A stretch of 6,530 bases of DNA from Ignavibacteria bacterium. GTDB lineage: Bacteria > Bacteroidota > Ignavibacteria > Ignavibacteriales > Melioribacteraceae. The notes beneath the pieces are model-generated. The model was not told the DNA's origin and did not search any database. It saw nothing but the letters and a program-made list of their open reading frames with translations. Of the stretch, positions 6,488 to 6,530 are shown in pieces; within the stretch, counting starts at the first letter, position 1, and every line of letters starts with the position of its first letter. The position numbers and the translations under genes were made by a program. The stretch is taken from the NCBI GenBank assembly GCA_027347805.1, contig DAIEQP010000023.1:1-6530 (forward strand). Direction: 5' to 3'.

Positions 6488-6530
6488 TCGGGGTGGGGAG
6501 ATTCGAACTCCCGACCTCTTCGTCCCGAAC
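6488..6530 (-). tRNA. tRNA-Pro (anticodon CGG), 3' part, cut by the window edge
   Basis: Read on the minus strand, the window begins inside the anticodon arm: loop TTCGGGA with anticodon CGG (6527-6525), then the stem strand CGAAG, the five-base variable region AGGTC, a T-arm GGGAG-TTCGAAT-CTCCC, the acceptor strand CACCCCG and discriminator A at 6488. The G72 end implies the C1-G72 pair typical of bacterial tRNA-Pro, and the anticodon arm matches the familiar proline tRNA pattern. The next bases read CAC, so CCA is not encoded and must be added by nucleotidyltransferase. The gene converges on the lipoprotein gene with 18 bp between them. Confidence 0.93.

Noticed and set aside
1..6530. CRISPR array, insertion sequence, toxin-antitoxin or defence genes
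   Set aside because: No regularly spaced repeats, transposase motifs or small paired toxin-like genes are visible. The coding space is fully explained by envelope genes, the yajQ-family gene and the tRNA.

Overview
The window comes from an AT-rich genome (about one third G+C by eye) and most likely from the Bacteroidota/Chlorobi/Ignavibacteria side of the tree. Three things point there: a TonB-dependent receptor with an N-terminal carboxypeptidase-regulatory-like domain, exported proteins whose signal peptides appear to be cut just before Gln (MFA|Q, FS|Q), and a lipoprotein with the same regulatory-like fold plus a ZU5-like domain. The yajQ-like gene has a near-perfect AAGGAGG Shine-Dalgarno and two other genes have GAGG-type sites. 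That fits Ignavibacteria-like lineages better than typical Bacteroidia or Flavobacteriia, where such sites are usually weak. The taxonomic call is inference.

The left half is read leftward (minus strand). At the edge lies the 5' end of an exported nucleotide pyrophosphatase/phosphodiesterase-like gene (1-210). Upstream of it is a strong intrinsic terminator (230-261) that ends the large TonB-dependent receptor gene (286-2907). A 236-bp AT-rich spacer (2908-3143) holds nested inverted repeats in the receptor's leader and a homopolymeric T10 tract. Next comes a yajQ-family gene (3144-3641), whose start is better placed 16 codons inside the longest frame.

A 162-bp divergent promoter region (3642-3803) separates yajQ from a rightward two-gene operon. 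Its first gene (3804-5090) encodes an exported outer-membrane protein that I read as a short YjbH-like (exopolysaccharide/group 4 capsule-associated) protein. Its second gene (5099-6469) encodes a lipoprotein with three parts: a carboxypeptidase-regulatory-like domain, a ZU5-like domain and an unassigned C-terminal region. The genes are 8 bp apart and the second Shine-Dalgarno overlaps the first stop codon. Only 18 bp past the lipoprotein stop, the 3' part of a tRNA-Pro(CGG) lies on the opposite strand and runs off the right edge.

Nearly every product acts at or beyond the cell envelope, the yajQ product and the tRNA being the exceptions. The most interesting unit is the YjbH-like/lipoprotein pair, which looks like a reduced or uncharacterised cell-surface module without the usual capsule-operon partners in view. 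No mobile element, CRISPR array or defence system is visible.
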